Source: Burkholderia savannae (GTDB lineage Bacteria > Pseudomonadota > Gammaproteobacteria > Burkholderiales > Burkholderiaceae). From it: 64,000 bases of DNA. How positions within the stretch are numbered: position 1 is the first letter of the stretch; the number at the start of each line of letters is the position of its first letter. A program made the translations under genes and the position numbers. The notes under the pieces are model-generated. The model searched no databases and was not told the DNA's origin. It was given only the letters and a program-made list of their open reading frames with translations. The stretch spans positions 1,178,001 to 1,242,000 of the forward strand of contig NZ_CP013418.1 of assembly GCF_001524445.2 (NCBI RefSeq), written 5' to 3'. Of the stretch, positions 44,164-55,521 are shown piece after piece.

Positions 44164-45378
44164 TCACAGTGCGCCGTGGCGCGGCGGCAGCGTGTCGTTC
44201 AGGTAGTAGTCGGCGATCGCGATGTATTTCCAGCGCACCGGATCGTGCAGCGTGTGCGTGCGCGCGTTGCGCCAGTGACGATCGAGCGCGTGCTCGGCGA
44301 GCGCGCCTTGCGTGCCCGCGAGTTCGAGCAGGCGCGACGATGCGGCGAGCGCGATCTCGGTCGTCGCCGCGCGCGCCTTCGCGACCGCGATCGATGCGGA
44401 CGCAACCGTGCGCTCGTTCGCGTCGTCGATCGCCGCGTCGACGCGCAAGCCCGCGCGCTCGGTCAGCGCGCCCGCCGCGTCGAGATCGAGCGCGAGCTTG
44501 CCGAAGATCTCGAGCGTGAGCGGATCGTCGCTCGCGCGCGCGACGCCGCTGTCGATCCACGGCCGCGCGCGCTCGCGCACGAAGCGGCGCGCGTCGGCGA
44601 ACGCGGCGCGCGCGATGCCGAGATCGACGGCCGCGTGCAGCAACTGGCCGAGCGGGCCGACGGGCGTCGGCTTCGCGTCGAACGCGTCGCTGTACGGCAC
44701 GACGGCCGATGCGTCGACATACACGTTGTCGAGCCGCGTCGTGCCGCTGCCCGTCGTGCGCTGGCCGAAGCCGTTCCAGTCGTCTTCGACGGCGAGGCCC
44801 GGCGCGTGCGCCGGCGTGAACGCGACGTGCAGCCGCTCGTTCGCGTCCTTCGCGACGACCGGGACCCAGTGCGCGAACAGCGCGCCCGTCGAATAGAACT
44901 TGCGGCCGTTGAGCCGGAAGCCCGCGCCGTCGGGCGTGATCGTCGTCCGGTAATCGCGCACGTGCTTCGTGCCGCGCTCGGACAGCGCGTTGCCGAAGCG
45001 CTCGCCCGCGAGCGCGCGCTCGAAGTAGAAGCGCTGCTGATCGCGCGTGCCGTTCACGCGCAAGACTTCGAGCATGAAGAAATGATTCTGCGGAATCTGG
45101 CCGATCGCGGGGTCGCCCTCCGACACGATCGCGGTCACTTCCGCGAGCGTCGCGGCCGATACCGCCGCGCCGCCGAATTCGCGCGGCACCGCGATGCCCC
45201 AGAGGCCCGTCGCCGAATACGCGTCGAGCTCCGCGTACGGCAGGCGGCGCTCGCGATCGCGCGCGGCGGCGTCCGGCGCGATCGTCGCCGCGAACGCGCG
45301 GGCCGCTTCGAGCGCCTCGGCGTCGTTCGAAATCCGCCGCGCCGCGCGCGCGGCGGCCGGCTGCGTGAACGCGTTCAT
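44164..45378 (-). CDS. SfnB/DszC-like flavin oxidoreductase, acyl-CoA dehydrogenase fold (404 aa)
   Basis: An acyl-CoA dehydrogenase-type protein of the sulfur-acquisition branch. Segments are GLWGIAVPREFGGAAVSAAT, GFRLNGRKFYSTGALFAHWV, VEDDWNGFGQRTTGSGTTRL and the C-terminal DRHWRNARTHTLHDPVRWKY. DszC-type enzymes use FMNH2 and oxygen to monooxygenate organosulfur compounds; SfnB is induced by sulfur limitation in Pseudomonas. It lies directly after a paralogue (4 bases between stop and start), and before the DszA-like gene. Confidence 0.9.
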   Translation of the reverse strand: MNAFTQPAAARAARRISNDAEALEAARAFAATIAPDAAARDRERRLPYAELDAYSATGLWGIAVPREFGGAAVSAATLAEVTAIVSEGDPAIGQIPQNHFFMLEVLRVNGTRDQQRFYFERALAGERFGNALSERGTKHVRDYRTTITPDGAGFRLNGRKFYSTGALFAHWVPVVAKDANERLHVAFTPAHAPGLAVEDDWNGFGQRTTGSGTTRLDNVYVDASAVVPYSDAFDAKPTPVGPLGQLLHAAVDLGIARAAFADARRFVRERARPWIDSGVARASDDPLTLEIFGKLALDLDAAGALTERAGLRVDAAIDDANERTVASASIAVAKARAATTEIALAASSRLLELAGTQGALAEHALDRHWRNARTHTLHDPVRWKYIAIADYYLNDTLPPRHGAL

Positions 45379-45382
45379 CGGC

Positions 45383-46621
45383 TCAATTCCACGCGTGGCG
45401 CGCGGGCGCGACGCCGTTCAGATAGTAATTGCCGACGAGGTGATACTTCCAGCGCACCGGATCGTGCAGCGTGTGCGTGCGCGCGTTGCGCCAGTGGCGA
45501 TCGAGGCCGTGCTCGGCGAGCGTCGCCTGCGTGCCGGCGAGCTCGAACAGCTTCTCGCTCGCGAGCAACGCGATCTCGGTCGTCAGCACCTTCGCCTCGC
45601 CGACCGCGACCGATGCGCGCGCCACGTCGTCCTCCGAAATGTCGCGCTGCGCGGCGATCTCGTCGAGCGTGCGCGCCGCGCGCTCGAGCAGCGCATCGGC
45701 TGCGTGCAACTGGATCACGAGGCGCCCCGTCTCGCGAATCGTCAACGGATCGTCGGCCGCGCGCTCGACGCCGCTGTCGATCCACGGGCGCGAGCGTTCG
45801 CGCACGAAGCGCAGCGTATCGTCGAGCGCCGCGTGCGCGATGCCCGCATCGATCGCCGCCTGGATGATCTGCGACAGCGGGCCGTTCAGCGTCGGCGCAT
45901 CCGACACGCGATGCGCGGGGAACACGTGCGATGCGGCGACGCGCACGTTCTCGAGCCGCACCGTGCCGCTCGCGGTCGTGCGCTGGCCGAAGCCCGACCA
46001 GTCGTCGACCACCGAGAGCCCCGGCGTGCCCTTCGGAATGTACGCGAGCCAGCCCTTGCGCTCTTCGTCGATCCCGAGCACCGGCACGTAATGCGCGAAC
46101 AGCGCGCCCGTCGAATAGAACTTCGTGCCGTCGACGCGATAGCCGTCGCCGTCGCGAATCACTCTCGTCTTCAGATCGAGCACGTTCTTCGTGCCCTTCT
46201 CCGAGAAGCCGTTGCCGAACCGCTTGCCCTTCAGGATCTCGCCGAAGAAAAAGCGCTTCTGCTCGTCGGTGCCCGTGAGCGCGATCACGTCGACGAGGCC
46301 GAAGTGATTCTGCGGCAATTGGCCGAGCGACGGGTCCGCGGCCGCGACGATCTTCACGGCCTCGGTCAACGTCACGTGCGACACGCCCGCGCCGCCGTGC
46401 GCCTTCGGCACCGTGATCGCCCACAGGCCCGATTGCGAGAACCAGTCGATTTCTTCATAGGGCAGCCGGCGCTCGCGATCGCGCTCGGCGGCGCCTTGCG
46501 CGAGCCGCTCGGCGAGCGTGCGCGCGACGTCGATCGCCTCGGCGTCGCTCGCGATTAGATGCGCGTCTCGCGCGGGCTCGCCGCGCGCGGGTTGGACGGC
46601 CGTCTCATGGATCGCGGACAT
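45383..46621 (-). CDS. SfnB/DszC-like flavin oxidoreductase, upstream paralogue (412 aa)
   Basis: This is the same family and architecture as the following gene: GLWAITVPKAHGGAGVSHVT, GYRVDGTKFYSTGALFAHYV, VVDDWSGFGQRTTASGTVRL and the same C-terminal DRHWRNARTHTLHDPVRWKY. The two proteins differ enough to be an old tandem duplication. The ATG at MSAIHETAVQ is preceded by GGAG at a good distance; a longer upstream frame is not supported. It heads the three-gene organosulfur operon. Confidence 0.9.
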   Translation of the reverse strand: MSAIHETAVQPARGEPARDAHLIASDAEAIDVARTLAERLAQGAAERDRERRLPYEEIDWFSQSGLWAITVPKAHGGAGVSHVTLTEAVKIVAAADPSLGQLPQNHFGLVDVIALTGTDEQKRFFFGEILKGKRFGNGFSEKGTKNVLDLKTRVIRDGDGYRVDGTKFYSTGALFAHYVPVLGIDEERKGWLAYIPKGTPGLSVVDDWSGFGQRTTASGTVRLENVRVAASHVFPAHRVSDAPTLNGPLSQIIQAAIDAGIAHAALDDTLRFVRERSRPWIDSGVERAADDPLTIRETGRLVIQLHAADALLERAARTLDEIAAQRDISEDDVARASVAVGEAKVLTTEIALLASEKLFELAGTQATLAEHGLDRHWRNARTHTLHDPVRWKYHLVGNYYLNGVAPARHAWN

Positions 46622-47064
46622 GCTTGTCTCCGTTGAAGAACAAGGGACCAATCTATCAATGGGGCCTGTCGCGACCAACCGATCGATTCGGGAATCGTTA
46701 TTCCGCGCGCCGGAAAATGTGCATCGCGCGCGCTGCATTGGCGGTGCGTGCAATCGAATGCGGGCGGCAAATCGACACACCTTCGCGACACACCTGCGCG
46801 ACACATCCGCGCGAAGCGCTTGCGCGACGCAACAGCGCGTAGCAATCGGATCAATGTGACGCGCGTATGCAAGCATCGCTCATGAAAACACCCGATTGCG
46901 CAGAAGAGTCCGCACACGGCACGCTATGCATTGATGATTCGCGCGCGTTGCCCAGTGCCGGGCGATGCGACCCGCATCAATCTTTTCGCAACGCCGCTTG
47001 CGTTCCGCGTCAATCCACCTAGACTGAGAAAGCTCACCGGCTAACCTTCGAAAGGAGACGAAGC
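46622..47064. other. Divergent promoter region of the organosulfur operon
   Basis: About 440 bases without a gene. I searched for sigma-54 elements, since sfn genes are sigma-54-dependent in Pseudomonas, but the nearest GG...GC pairs (for example near 46735-46755 and 46917-46935) have the wrong spacing. Hence no promoter class is claimed. AAAGGAGACG at the right end is the ribosome site of the next gene. Confidence 0.4.
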
Positions 47065-47421
47065 ATGCGCCTCACCATTCGAATCAATGGCAGCGATTCC
47101 TCTGCGCAGCAATTCGCGGTCCTGTGGCTCGACACCGACGAGCAACTGTGGTCGCGTGAAGCGCATCAAGGCATCGATCTGCCGGCGTGGGGCAAGGTGA
47201 AGGACGTCGAAGGCGCGGTTGCGCTGTGCTCGGCCGACAGCGGCGAAGCGCTGTGCCGGCTGCAAGGGCTGTCGTTCTCGAACGTACAGCCTTCGTCCGA
47301 AGACGAAGAGCACGGCGACGCGGTCCTCGGCGGCAAGAATCCGCAAGGCGCGTGGCGCCTGCAAGCGGTCGACTCGGCATCGATCCAACCCGAACATCAG
47401 GGATTCACGATCGTGCGCTGA
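47065..47421 (+). CDS. Hypothetical protein, small and acidic (118 aa)
   Basis: A strong AAAGGAG site 8 bases before ATG and a normal amino-acid composition, unlike the Arg/Ala-rich false frames around it, support this as a real gene. The sequence opens MRLTIRINGSDSSAQQFAVL, has a Glu/Asp-rich centre (SSEDEEHGDAVLGG) and ends HQGFTIVR. No signal peptide or membrane helix; probably cytoplasmic. No domain recognised. A hairpin lies 124 bases downstream. Confidence 0.78.
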   Translation: MRLTIRINGSDSSAQQFAVLWLDTDEQLWSREAHQGIDLPAWGKVKDVEGAVALCSADSGEALCRLQGLSFSNVQPSSEDEEHGDAVLGGKNPQGAWRLQAVDSASIQPEHQGFTIVR

Positions 47422-47839
47422 GCGCGCGCGCGTCCGGCCCTGCACTGGGCGCCGCGCACATGATAGGCCGATGCAATCGATTTTCGGATCGGATACGTCG
47501 GTCGGCAGCAGACCTTCCACACCACCACCACGCATTGCATCGACAGCGGCGTTCGCTCAACGGGCGAACGCCGCTTTGTGCTGGCGGTTCGACGGTTCGC
47601 GATTCGACGGTTCGCGTGACCGCCGTTCGCGCGCGCCGTGCGAGTGCGGCATGTCGCCGTGCGACGCGCGCGTCGAACTGGTCGCCGCAAAGCGCCCGAT
47701 TGATTTTCGACGATGCGCGATGCTCGAGCTTGCGTGCGCGTCGCGCATGATGATGTTCGCGCACGCAACGCGCGAACGCACGGCCACGGCGCGGCGAATG
47801 CAATCCGCCGCGCCGAGCGCCGCCTTCATACCGCCGCGC
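47422..47839. other. Intergenic region with short direct repeats
   Basis: Apart from the hairpin, a tandem of GATTCGACGGTTCGCG-like sequence lies at about 47587-47618. No coding frame is supported; the open frames here are Arg/Ala-rich. Confidence 0.4.
47545..47579 (+). terminator. Terminator-like hairpin downstream of the small acidic protein gene
   Basis: The arms AGCGGCGTTCGC (47545-47556) and GCGAACGCCGCT (47564-47575) are perfectly complementary over 12 bp with a 7-base loop, followed by TTTGTG. The T-tract is short, so efficiency is uncertain. Confidence 0.6.
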
Positions 47840-48250
47840 TTACTCGATCCGCTCGACCAGATGCGAGCGGTCGTATGGCGCGTCGTACGGCTCGGGCCAG
47901 AACTCGACGATGCGCGCGATCTTTCGATGCACCACCGTGAAGAACGAAATCGCCCGCGCGCGCTGAACGCCGTCGGTGACCGATACGTCCGACGCGGCCT
48001 CGTGCGCGCCGCCTATCACGCGACCGATCGTAAACGTCCACCGCCCATGCGCCGGATACTCGCTGTTCAGCAGCGCGAAGTTTCGGGCGCCGCGTATGCG
48101 CTCGTTCGATTGCGGCCATTCGAGCACGAAGTCGTCGGCGAGCACGGCCGCGACCGCATGAAAGTCGTTCGTGCCCATCAAGCGCCAGAACGCGTGCACG
48201 ACGTCGACGGCCGTTTCGGTGTCCAGATTCGTTTTCATTTTCATATTCAT
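47840..48250 (-). CDS. SnoaL/NTF2-like fold protein (136 aa)
   Basis: The sequence has the cone-shaped alpha+beta barrel pattern of the nuclear-transport-factor-2-like superfamily: AVDVVHAFWRLMGTNDFHAV, AAVLADDFVLEWPQSNERIR, and a C-terminal FFTVVHRKIARIVEFWPEPY. Such proteins are isomerases, cyclases or small ligand-binders in secondary metabolism and stress. Three in-frame ATGs lie within 12 bases (MNMKMKT); the first is used, none has a strong ribosome site. It is downstream of the AraC regulator's 3' end on the same strand, 146 bases away. Confidence 0.8.
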   Translation of the reverse strand: MNMKMKTNLDTETAVDVVHAFWRLMGTNDFHAVAAVLADDFVLEWPQSNERIRGARNFALLNSEYPAHGRWTFTIGRVIGGAHEAASDVSVTDGVQRARAISFFTVVHRKIARIVEFWPEPYDAPYDRSHLVERIE

Positions 48251-48395
48251 GTTCGCATTGCCGTATCGTTCGCGCTCGCGCGCGCGAACGGCACCGCCAA
48301 GCGCATGAGACGCGCATCCCTCGCCGCGCGCCGAACCCTGCGAATCGAGACCGGCGTCTCGCTTTGCAACGGATGCGCGGCTCGCCACGCGCCGT

Positions 48396-49385
48396 TCATT
48401 CCTGCACGCCGATCCCGTTGCGGCGTCTCAACTGCACGACGTCGCGCAACGGCGGCGCGCCGAACAGGCGGCTGTATTCGCGGCTGAATTGCGACGGGCT
48501 GTCGTACCCGACCCTGAGCGCGATCGAGCCGACGTCACCGTGCTGGCCGATCAACAAGCGGCGCGCCTCGTGCAGCCGAAGTTGCTTCTGATACTGAAGC
48601 GGGCTCAGCGTCGTCACGTACTTGAAGTGATGATGCAGCGACGACACGCTCATGTTCACCTGCTGCGCGAGCGCATCGATGCTGAGCGGCTCCGCGTAGT
48701 GGTGCCGAATCCATTCGATCGCGCGCGCGATCCGGTATGTCTGGCTGCCCGCGACCGCGATGTGCCGCAGCCGCGCGCCCTGCCCGCTCGTCAGCAGCCG
48801 GTACAGCAGTTCCTTTTCGATCAGCGGCGCGAGAATCGGAATGTCGTCTGGAGTATCGAGCAATCGCACGAGCCGCAGCGCGGCGTCGAAGAGCGGCTCG
48901 GACAGCTCGCCGACGACGATCCCCTCGCCCGTCGGCACCGCGTCCGGCGGCGGCGTGCGCATCTCGGCCGCGAGCTCGGCGATCCGCTGCAAATCGAGCG
49001 CGATCTTCACGCACAGATACGGCGCGTCGGCCGACGCGCGCGTGACCTGCGAGAGCATCGGCAAATCGACCGACGTGACGAGGCAGTGCTGATGATCGTA
49101 TTCGTACGCCTGATCCGCGACCGTCACCCGTTTCGCGCCCTGCGCGGCGAACACGAACGCGGCGCGCGTGACGCTGCAGCCGAGATCGACGGGCGACGAG
49201 CAGCGGAAGAACGACAGCGCGGGAATCGCGCTCGGATACGCGCCGTCGGCGGGCGCGAAGCGGTCGATCAGCGCGGCGAGCTCACGGCGCGCGGCCTCGC
49301 GCGGCGCGAGCGGCGGCGGCCGCGCATCGGACCGGGGGGGCGCCGCGTGCGCGGCGGGTTCGAATGGGGTGTAGCGCTGTTCCAT
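48396..49385 (-). CDS. AraC-family transcriptional regulator (329 aa)
   Basis: The N-terminal domain (SFFRCSSPVDLGCSVTRAAF, FAAQGAKRVTVADQAYEYDH) is of the AraC_N type found in regulators of alcohol and aldehyde metabolism. The C-terminal helix-turn-helix pair reads PLSIDALAQQVNMSVSSLHH and VGSIALRVGYDSPSQFSREY. The ATG at MEQRYTPF is used; an in-frame TTG two codons earlier is possible. It is divergent from iorA across 193 bases, so the iorAB genes are its probable targets. Confidence 0.92.
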   Translation of the reverse strand: MEQRYTPFEPAAHAAPPRSDARPPPLAPREAARRELAALIDRFAPADGAYPSAIPALSFFRCSSPVDLGCSVTRAAFVFAAQGAKRVTVADQAYEYDHQHCLVTSVDLPMLSQVTRASADAPYLCVKIALDLQRIAELAAEMRTPPPDAVPTGEGIVVGELSEPLFDAALRLVRLLDTPDDIPILAPLIEKELLYRLLTSGQGARLRHIAVAGSQTYRIARAIEWIRHHYAEPLSIDALAQQVNMSVSSLHHHFKYVTTLSPLQYQKQLRLHEARRLLIGQHGDVGSIALRVGYDSPSQFSREYSRLFGAPPLRDVVQLRRRNGIGVQE

Positions 49386-49394
49386 CGTCAATGA

Positions 49395-52493
<3,099 letters not shown>

Positions 52494-52551
52494 TGATTGT
52501 CGATGCCATCGCCCGGGCGACCGAGCCACGTCCGGCCCCGGCCGCCCCTCG

Positions 52552-52606
52552 CGTGTTACGTTGCCGCGCGCGGCGACGTAACACGAACGTCCGTGCTACG
52601 TAACAC
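52552..52606. promoter_or_regulatory. Clustered GTGTTACGTAACAC-type palindromes
   Basis: At 52552-52585 a 34-bp inverted repeat has arms CGTGTTACGT and ACGTAACACG around a GCCGCGCGCGGC palindrome, with one mismatched pair. At 52593-52606, GTGCTACGTAACAC is the same arms brought together (one mismatch). Three to four half-sites within 55 bases look like an operator cluster. TTGTTACAT at 52627-52635 may be a further half-site. Confidence 0.55.
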
Positions 52607-52667
52607 ACCTTCAGCCGGTTTCAGATTGTTACATTTCCGGCGCCGCGACAAACCCGCCCAACCCGCA

Positions 52668-52681
52668 TGAAAACGCTTTCA
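52668..52681. promoter_or_regulatory. LacI/GalR-type operator candidate TGAAAACGCTTTCA
   Basis: A 14-bp near-perfect palindrome with the central CG typical of LacI-family sites (TGAAAnCGnTTTCA). It is nested within a larger inverted repeat GCATGAA...TTCATGC (52665-52671 and 52683-52689). It lies 132 bases before the winged-helix gene. No LacI-family gene is in the window. Confidence 0.5.
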
Positions 52682-52812
52682 ATTCATGCACTTATTCGAC
52701 AAAAAAACACCTTCTGAAGCGCTCTCCCGCTGCATCGCGCCATGCTGGCCCGACAATTGCAGTAAGCCCCTCGTACCGTTCGCCCATTTATCTGCGAATC
52801 ACGAGGCTCATC

Positions 52813-53289
52813 ATGGATTGCAAGTATCTGCACATCGACAACATCAAGATCAACTTCGTCCGCCGCATCATCGAGATCGACGGCGAGCCGATCAACCTGA
52901 CGCCGCGCGAGTTCGACGTCGTCGAATTCCTGCTCGACAACATGAACAAGGTGGTGTCGCGCCAGGCGATCCAGGAAGCGGTCTGGGGCCGCGAGCTCGC
53001 GGTGTCGTCGCGCACGCTGGACACGCACGTGTCGCGCATCCGCTCGAAGCTCGGCCTCGACTTCGACAAGAACATGCGGATCATTCCGATCTATTCGGTC
53101 GGCTACCGGCTCGTGCTGTTCGGCGCGGCGACGACGCGCGTCGAGGCGCACGACGCGCAGCACGCGGTGCGCACCGAAGAACCGCGCGTCTCCGATACGG
53201 CCGCACCGATCGCGCCCAACGCGCCGATCGCGCCGGTCGCGCGTCCGTCCGCCGCGCCGTACCTCAAGCTCGTCGCCGAATACCATTGA
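52813..53289 (+). CDS. Stand-alone OmpR/PhoB-type winged-helix DNA-binding protein (158 aa)
   Basis: Residues 1-105 form a complete OmpR output domain: EPINLTPREFDVVEFLLDNM, NKVVSRQAIQEAVWGRELAV, SSRTLDTHVSRIRSKLGLDF and IIPIYSVGYRLVLFG. There is no receiver domain before it and no membrane helix after it, so it cannot be phosphorylated in the usual way nor act like ToxR. The C-terminal 50 residues are Ala/Pro-rich and end APYLKLVAEYH. GAGG lies 7 bases before ATG. It converges on asnB. Its control may be simply by expression level through the operator cluster upstream. Confidence 0.88.
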   Translation: MDCKYLHIDNIKINFVRRIIEIDGEPINLTPREFDVVEFLLDNMNKVVSRQAIQEAVWGRELAVSSRTLDTHVSRIRSKLGLDFDKNMRIIPIYSVGYRLVLFGAATTRVEAHDAQHAVRTEEPRVSDTAAPIAPNAPIAPVARPSAAPYLKLVAEYH

Positions 53290-53333
53290 GCGCAGCCCGC
53301 GCCGCACGCGGACCGAGTCCGCGCGCGGCGCGC

Positions 53334-55304
53334 CTACTCGGCGCGCTGACGCTCGAGCCACGCCTGGAACATCAGCACCGTCCATAGCGGATGCTGCCAG
53401 TTCATCCGGCCCGACTGGTGCTGCCGCCACAGCCGTTCGACGCGCATCGCGTCGAAATAGCCTTCGTCGCGCAGGCGCGCGGGGTTCAGCAGCTCCGCCG
53501 CCCAGTCGCTCAGCTCGCCGCGCAGCCACGCGCCGACAGGCGCGCAAAAGCCCTGCTTCGGCCGGTCGATCAGCGGCCGCGGCACGTAACGGTACAGCAG
53601 CTTGCGCAACAGCCATTTGTCCTGCCCGTTCGGAATCCGCAGCGCCTCGGGCAGCCGCCACGCGAATTCGACGACGCGGTGATCGAGAAACGGCATCCTC
53701 GTTTCGAGGCTCACCGCCATCGCCGCGCGGTCGACCTTCGTCAGGATGTCGGTCGGCAGGTACGTGAGCGTATCGACGGCCATCGCCTGCTCGGCGAACG
53801 ACAGGCCCGCGGGCCACGCGCCCGGCGTGTCGATCAGCGTCTGCGGCTCGCGGCCCGCGAGCGTGAAGCGCTCCGGATGATGAACCGACGACATCAGCAG
53901 CCGGTACAGCGACGTGCGGCTGTCCGCCGTCATCACGTTCGCGAGCTTGTGCAGGCGGTCGCCTACGCGCGGCGACGCGTCGCGCTGCGCCGACGCGCTC
54001 CATGCGCCCTGCACGAGCGCGGCGATCTGGTCCGCGTGATCGGGCCGCAGCGCGTGCAGCGCGGCCGCGATCCGCATCCGCACCGCGGCCGGCACGCGGC
54101 GCAGCCGTCCCCATAGGCGCGGCGTCAGGAAGTAGCGCGTGTAGCCGCCGAACAGCTCGTCGCCGCCGTCGCCCGACAAGCTCACCTTCACGTGGCGGCG
54201 CGTCAGCTCGGAGACGAGCAGCGTCGGGATCTGCGACGAATCGGCGAACGGCTCGTCGTAGACGCACGGCATGCGCGGCACGGTCGCGAGCACGTCGGAC
54301 GGCTTCACGTAAAGCTCGGTGTGCGACGTGCCGAGATGCTTCGCGACCGCCTTCGCATGCCCCGCCTCGTCGTAGCCCGCTTCATGGAAGCCGATCGTGA
54401 ACGTCTGCACCGGCTGCGCCGTTTGCGTCTGCATCAGCGCGACGATCACCGACGAATCGACGCCGCCCGACAGGAATGCGCCGAGCGGCACGTCGGCGAC
54501 CGACTGCTCGGCGATCGCGTCGCGCAACACGTGATCGAGCTGCGCGACGGCGGCGTTCGCATCGCCGTCGAACGGATTCGCGCGGCCCGCGGCGATCACC
54601 CGCTCGAGCGACCAGTAGCGGCGCGGCACCGGTTCGACCTCGATGTCCTCGAGCTGCAGGTAGGTGCCGGGCGGCAGCTTGCGAATCCCTTCGTAGATCG
54701 TGTACGGCGCGGGCACGCTCGCGTGCCGCAAATACAGGCACAGCGCATCGCGATCGACCGCATGCGATTCGAAGCCGGGAAAGCGCCGCAGCGCCTTCAG
54801 CTCCGAGCCGAACACGAACGAGCCGCCGACGCGGCCGTAATAGAGCGGCTTCTCGCCGATGCGATCGCGCGCAAGCGTAAGCACGCGCGATTCCCGATTC
54901 CATAGCGCGAGCGCGAACATGCCGACCGCTTTTTGCAGCGTGCGATCGATGCCCCATGCGGCGAACGCGGCGAGCAACACTTCGCTATCCGAATGACCGC
55001 GCCATTCGGGCGCGCGATGCTCGCGCTCGAGCTCGCGGCGCAACTCGCGAAAGTTGTAGATCTCTCCGTTGAACGTCATCGCGTAGCGGCCGCACGCCGA
55101 GTGCATCGGCTGATGTCCGTGCTCCGACAAATCGACGATCGACAGGCGCCGATGCCCGAGCGCGACACCCGCGCCGGGATCGACCCACAAACCGCTATCG
55201 TCCGGGCCGCGATGCGCGAGACTGTCCGTCATTCGCGCGAGGGTCGCGCGGGCTGTCTCCGGCGCGCATGCGACAGGGCCCACGAAGCCGCTGATTCCGC
55301 ACAT
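53334..55304 (-). CDS. asnB: Glutamine-hydrolysing asparagine synthetase-like amidotransferase AsnB (656 aa)
   Basis: The N-terminal glutaminase domain starts MCGISGFVGP with Cys2 as nucleophile, then LAHRGPDDSGLWVDPG, GHRRLSIVDLSEHGHQPMHS and MTFNGEIYNFRELRRELE. The synthetase domain has the pyrophosphate loop LGAFLSGGVDSSVIVALMQT and VSLSGDGGDELFGGYTRYF. A 24-residue longer frame was rejected because Cys must follow the initiator Met. Length fits the AsnB/secondary-metabolite amidotransferase group. Lying among LuxR-type regulators, it may amidate a secretion product or cell-wall unit rather than make asparagine. Confidence 0.9.
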   Translation of the reverse strand: MCGISGFVGPVACAPETARATLARMTDSLAHRGPDDSGLWVDPGAGVALGHRRLSIVDLSEHGHQPMHSACGRYAMTFNGEIYNFRELRRELEREHRAPEWRGHSDSEVLLAAFAAWGIDRTLQKAVGMFALALWNRESRVLTLARDRIGEKPLYYGRVGGSFVFGSELKALRRFPGFESHAVDRDALCLYLRHASVPAPYTIYEGIRKLPPGTYLQLEDIEVEPVPRRYWSLERVIAAGRANPFDGDANAAVAQLDHVLRDAIAEQSVADVPLGAFLSGGVDSSVIVALMQTQTAQPVQTFTIGFHEAGYDEAGHAKAVAKHLGTSHTELYVKPSDVLATVPRMPCVYDEPFADSSQIPTLLVSELTRRHVKVSLSGDGGDELFGGYTRYFLTPRLWGRLRRVPAAVRMRIAAALHALRPDHADQIAALVQGAWSASAQRDASPRVGDRLHKLANVMTADSRTSLYRLLMSSVHHPERFTLAGREPQTLIDTPGAWPAGLSFAEQAMAVDTLTYLPTDILTKVDRAAMAVSLETRMPFLDHRVVEFAWRLPEALRIPNGQDKWLLRKLLYRYVPRPLIDRPKQGFCAPVGAWLRGELSDWAAELLNPARLRDEGYFDAMRVERLWRQHQSGRMNWQHPLWTVLMFQAWLERQRAE

Positions 55305-55374
55305 GACGAATATCTCGTTCGAATGGTGAAAAGGATATCGCTTGACGGGCGGCTCGCACCCGTCGGTTGGGCGC

Positions 55375-55396
55375 ATATTACGAAGAAAATATTCGT
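55375..55396 (-). promoter_or_regulatory. Probable asnB promoter with inverted repeat
   Basis: ACGAA (55380-55384) and TTCGT (55392-55396) form an inverted repeat around GAAAATA. On the minus strand TAATAT (55380-55375) fits a -10 element, with a weak TTAATT 17 bases upstream. The motif TATTACG at 55376-55382 recurs in the promoter region of the LuxR gene at 56792. Confidence 0.4.
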
Positions 55397-55521
55397 CAAT
55401 TAATCCGGCTTGCAGCGTTCATTTTTTTCCAGTGAAAAATTAATTCTGCTGTCGCGATTTTGTACACGATGCGCCGATCTGTTGCGCCGCGTCATCCAAC
55501 ACGCGTTCGATGCGCGATTCG

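Noticed and set aside
46622..47064. Sigma-54 promoter for the SfnB-like operon
   Set aside because: The GG and GC pairs found are 8 rather than 10 bases apart, so they do not fit the -24/-12 rule.
53334..55376. A 24-residue longer AsnB
   Set aside because: The glutaminase Cys must be the N-terminal residue after Met removal, so the start is MCGISGF.
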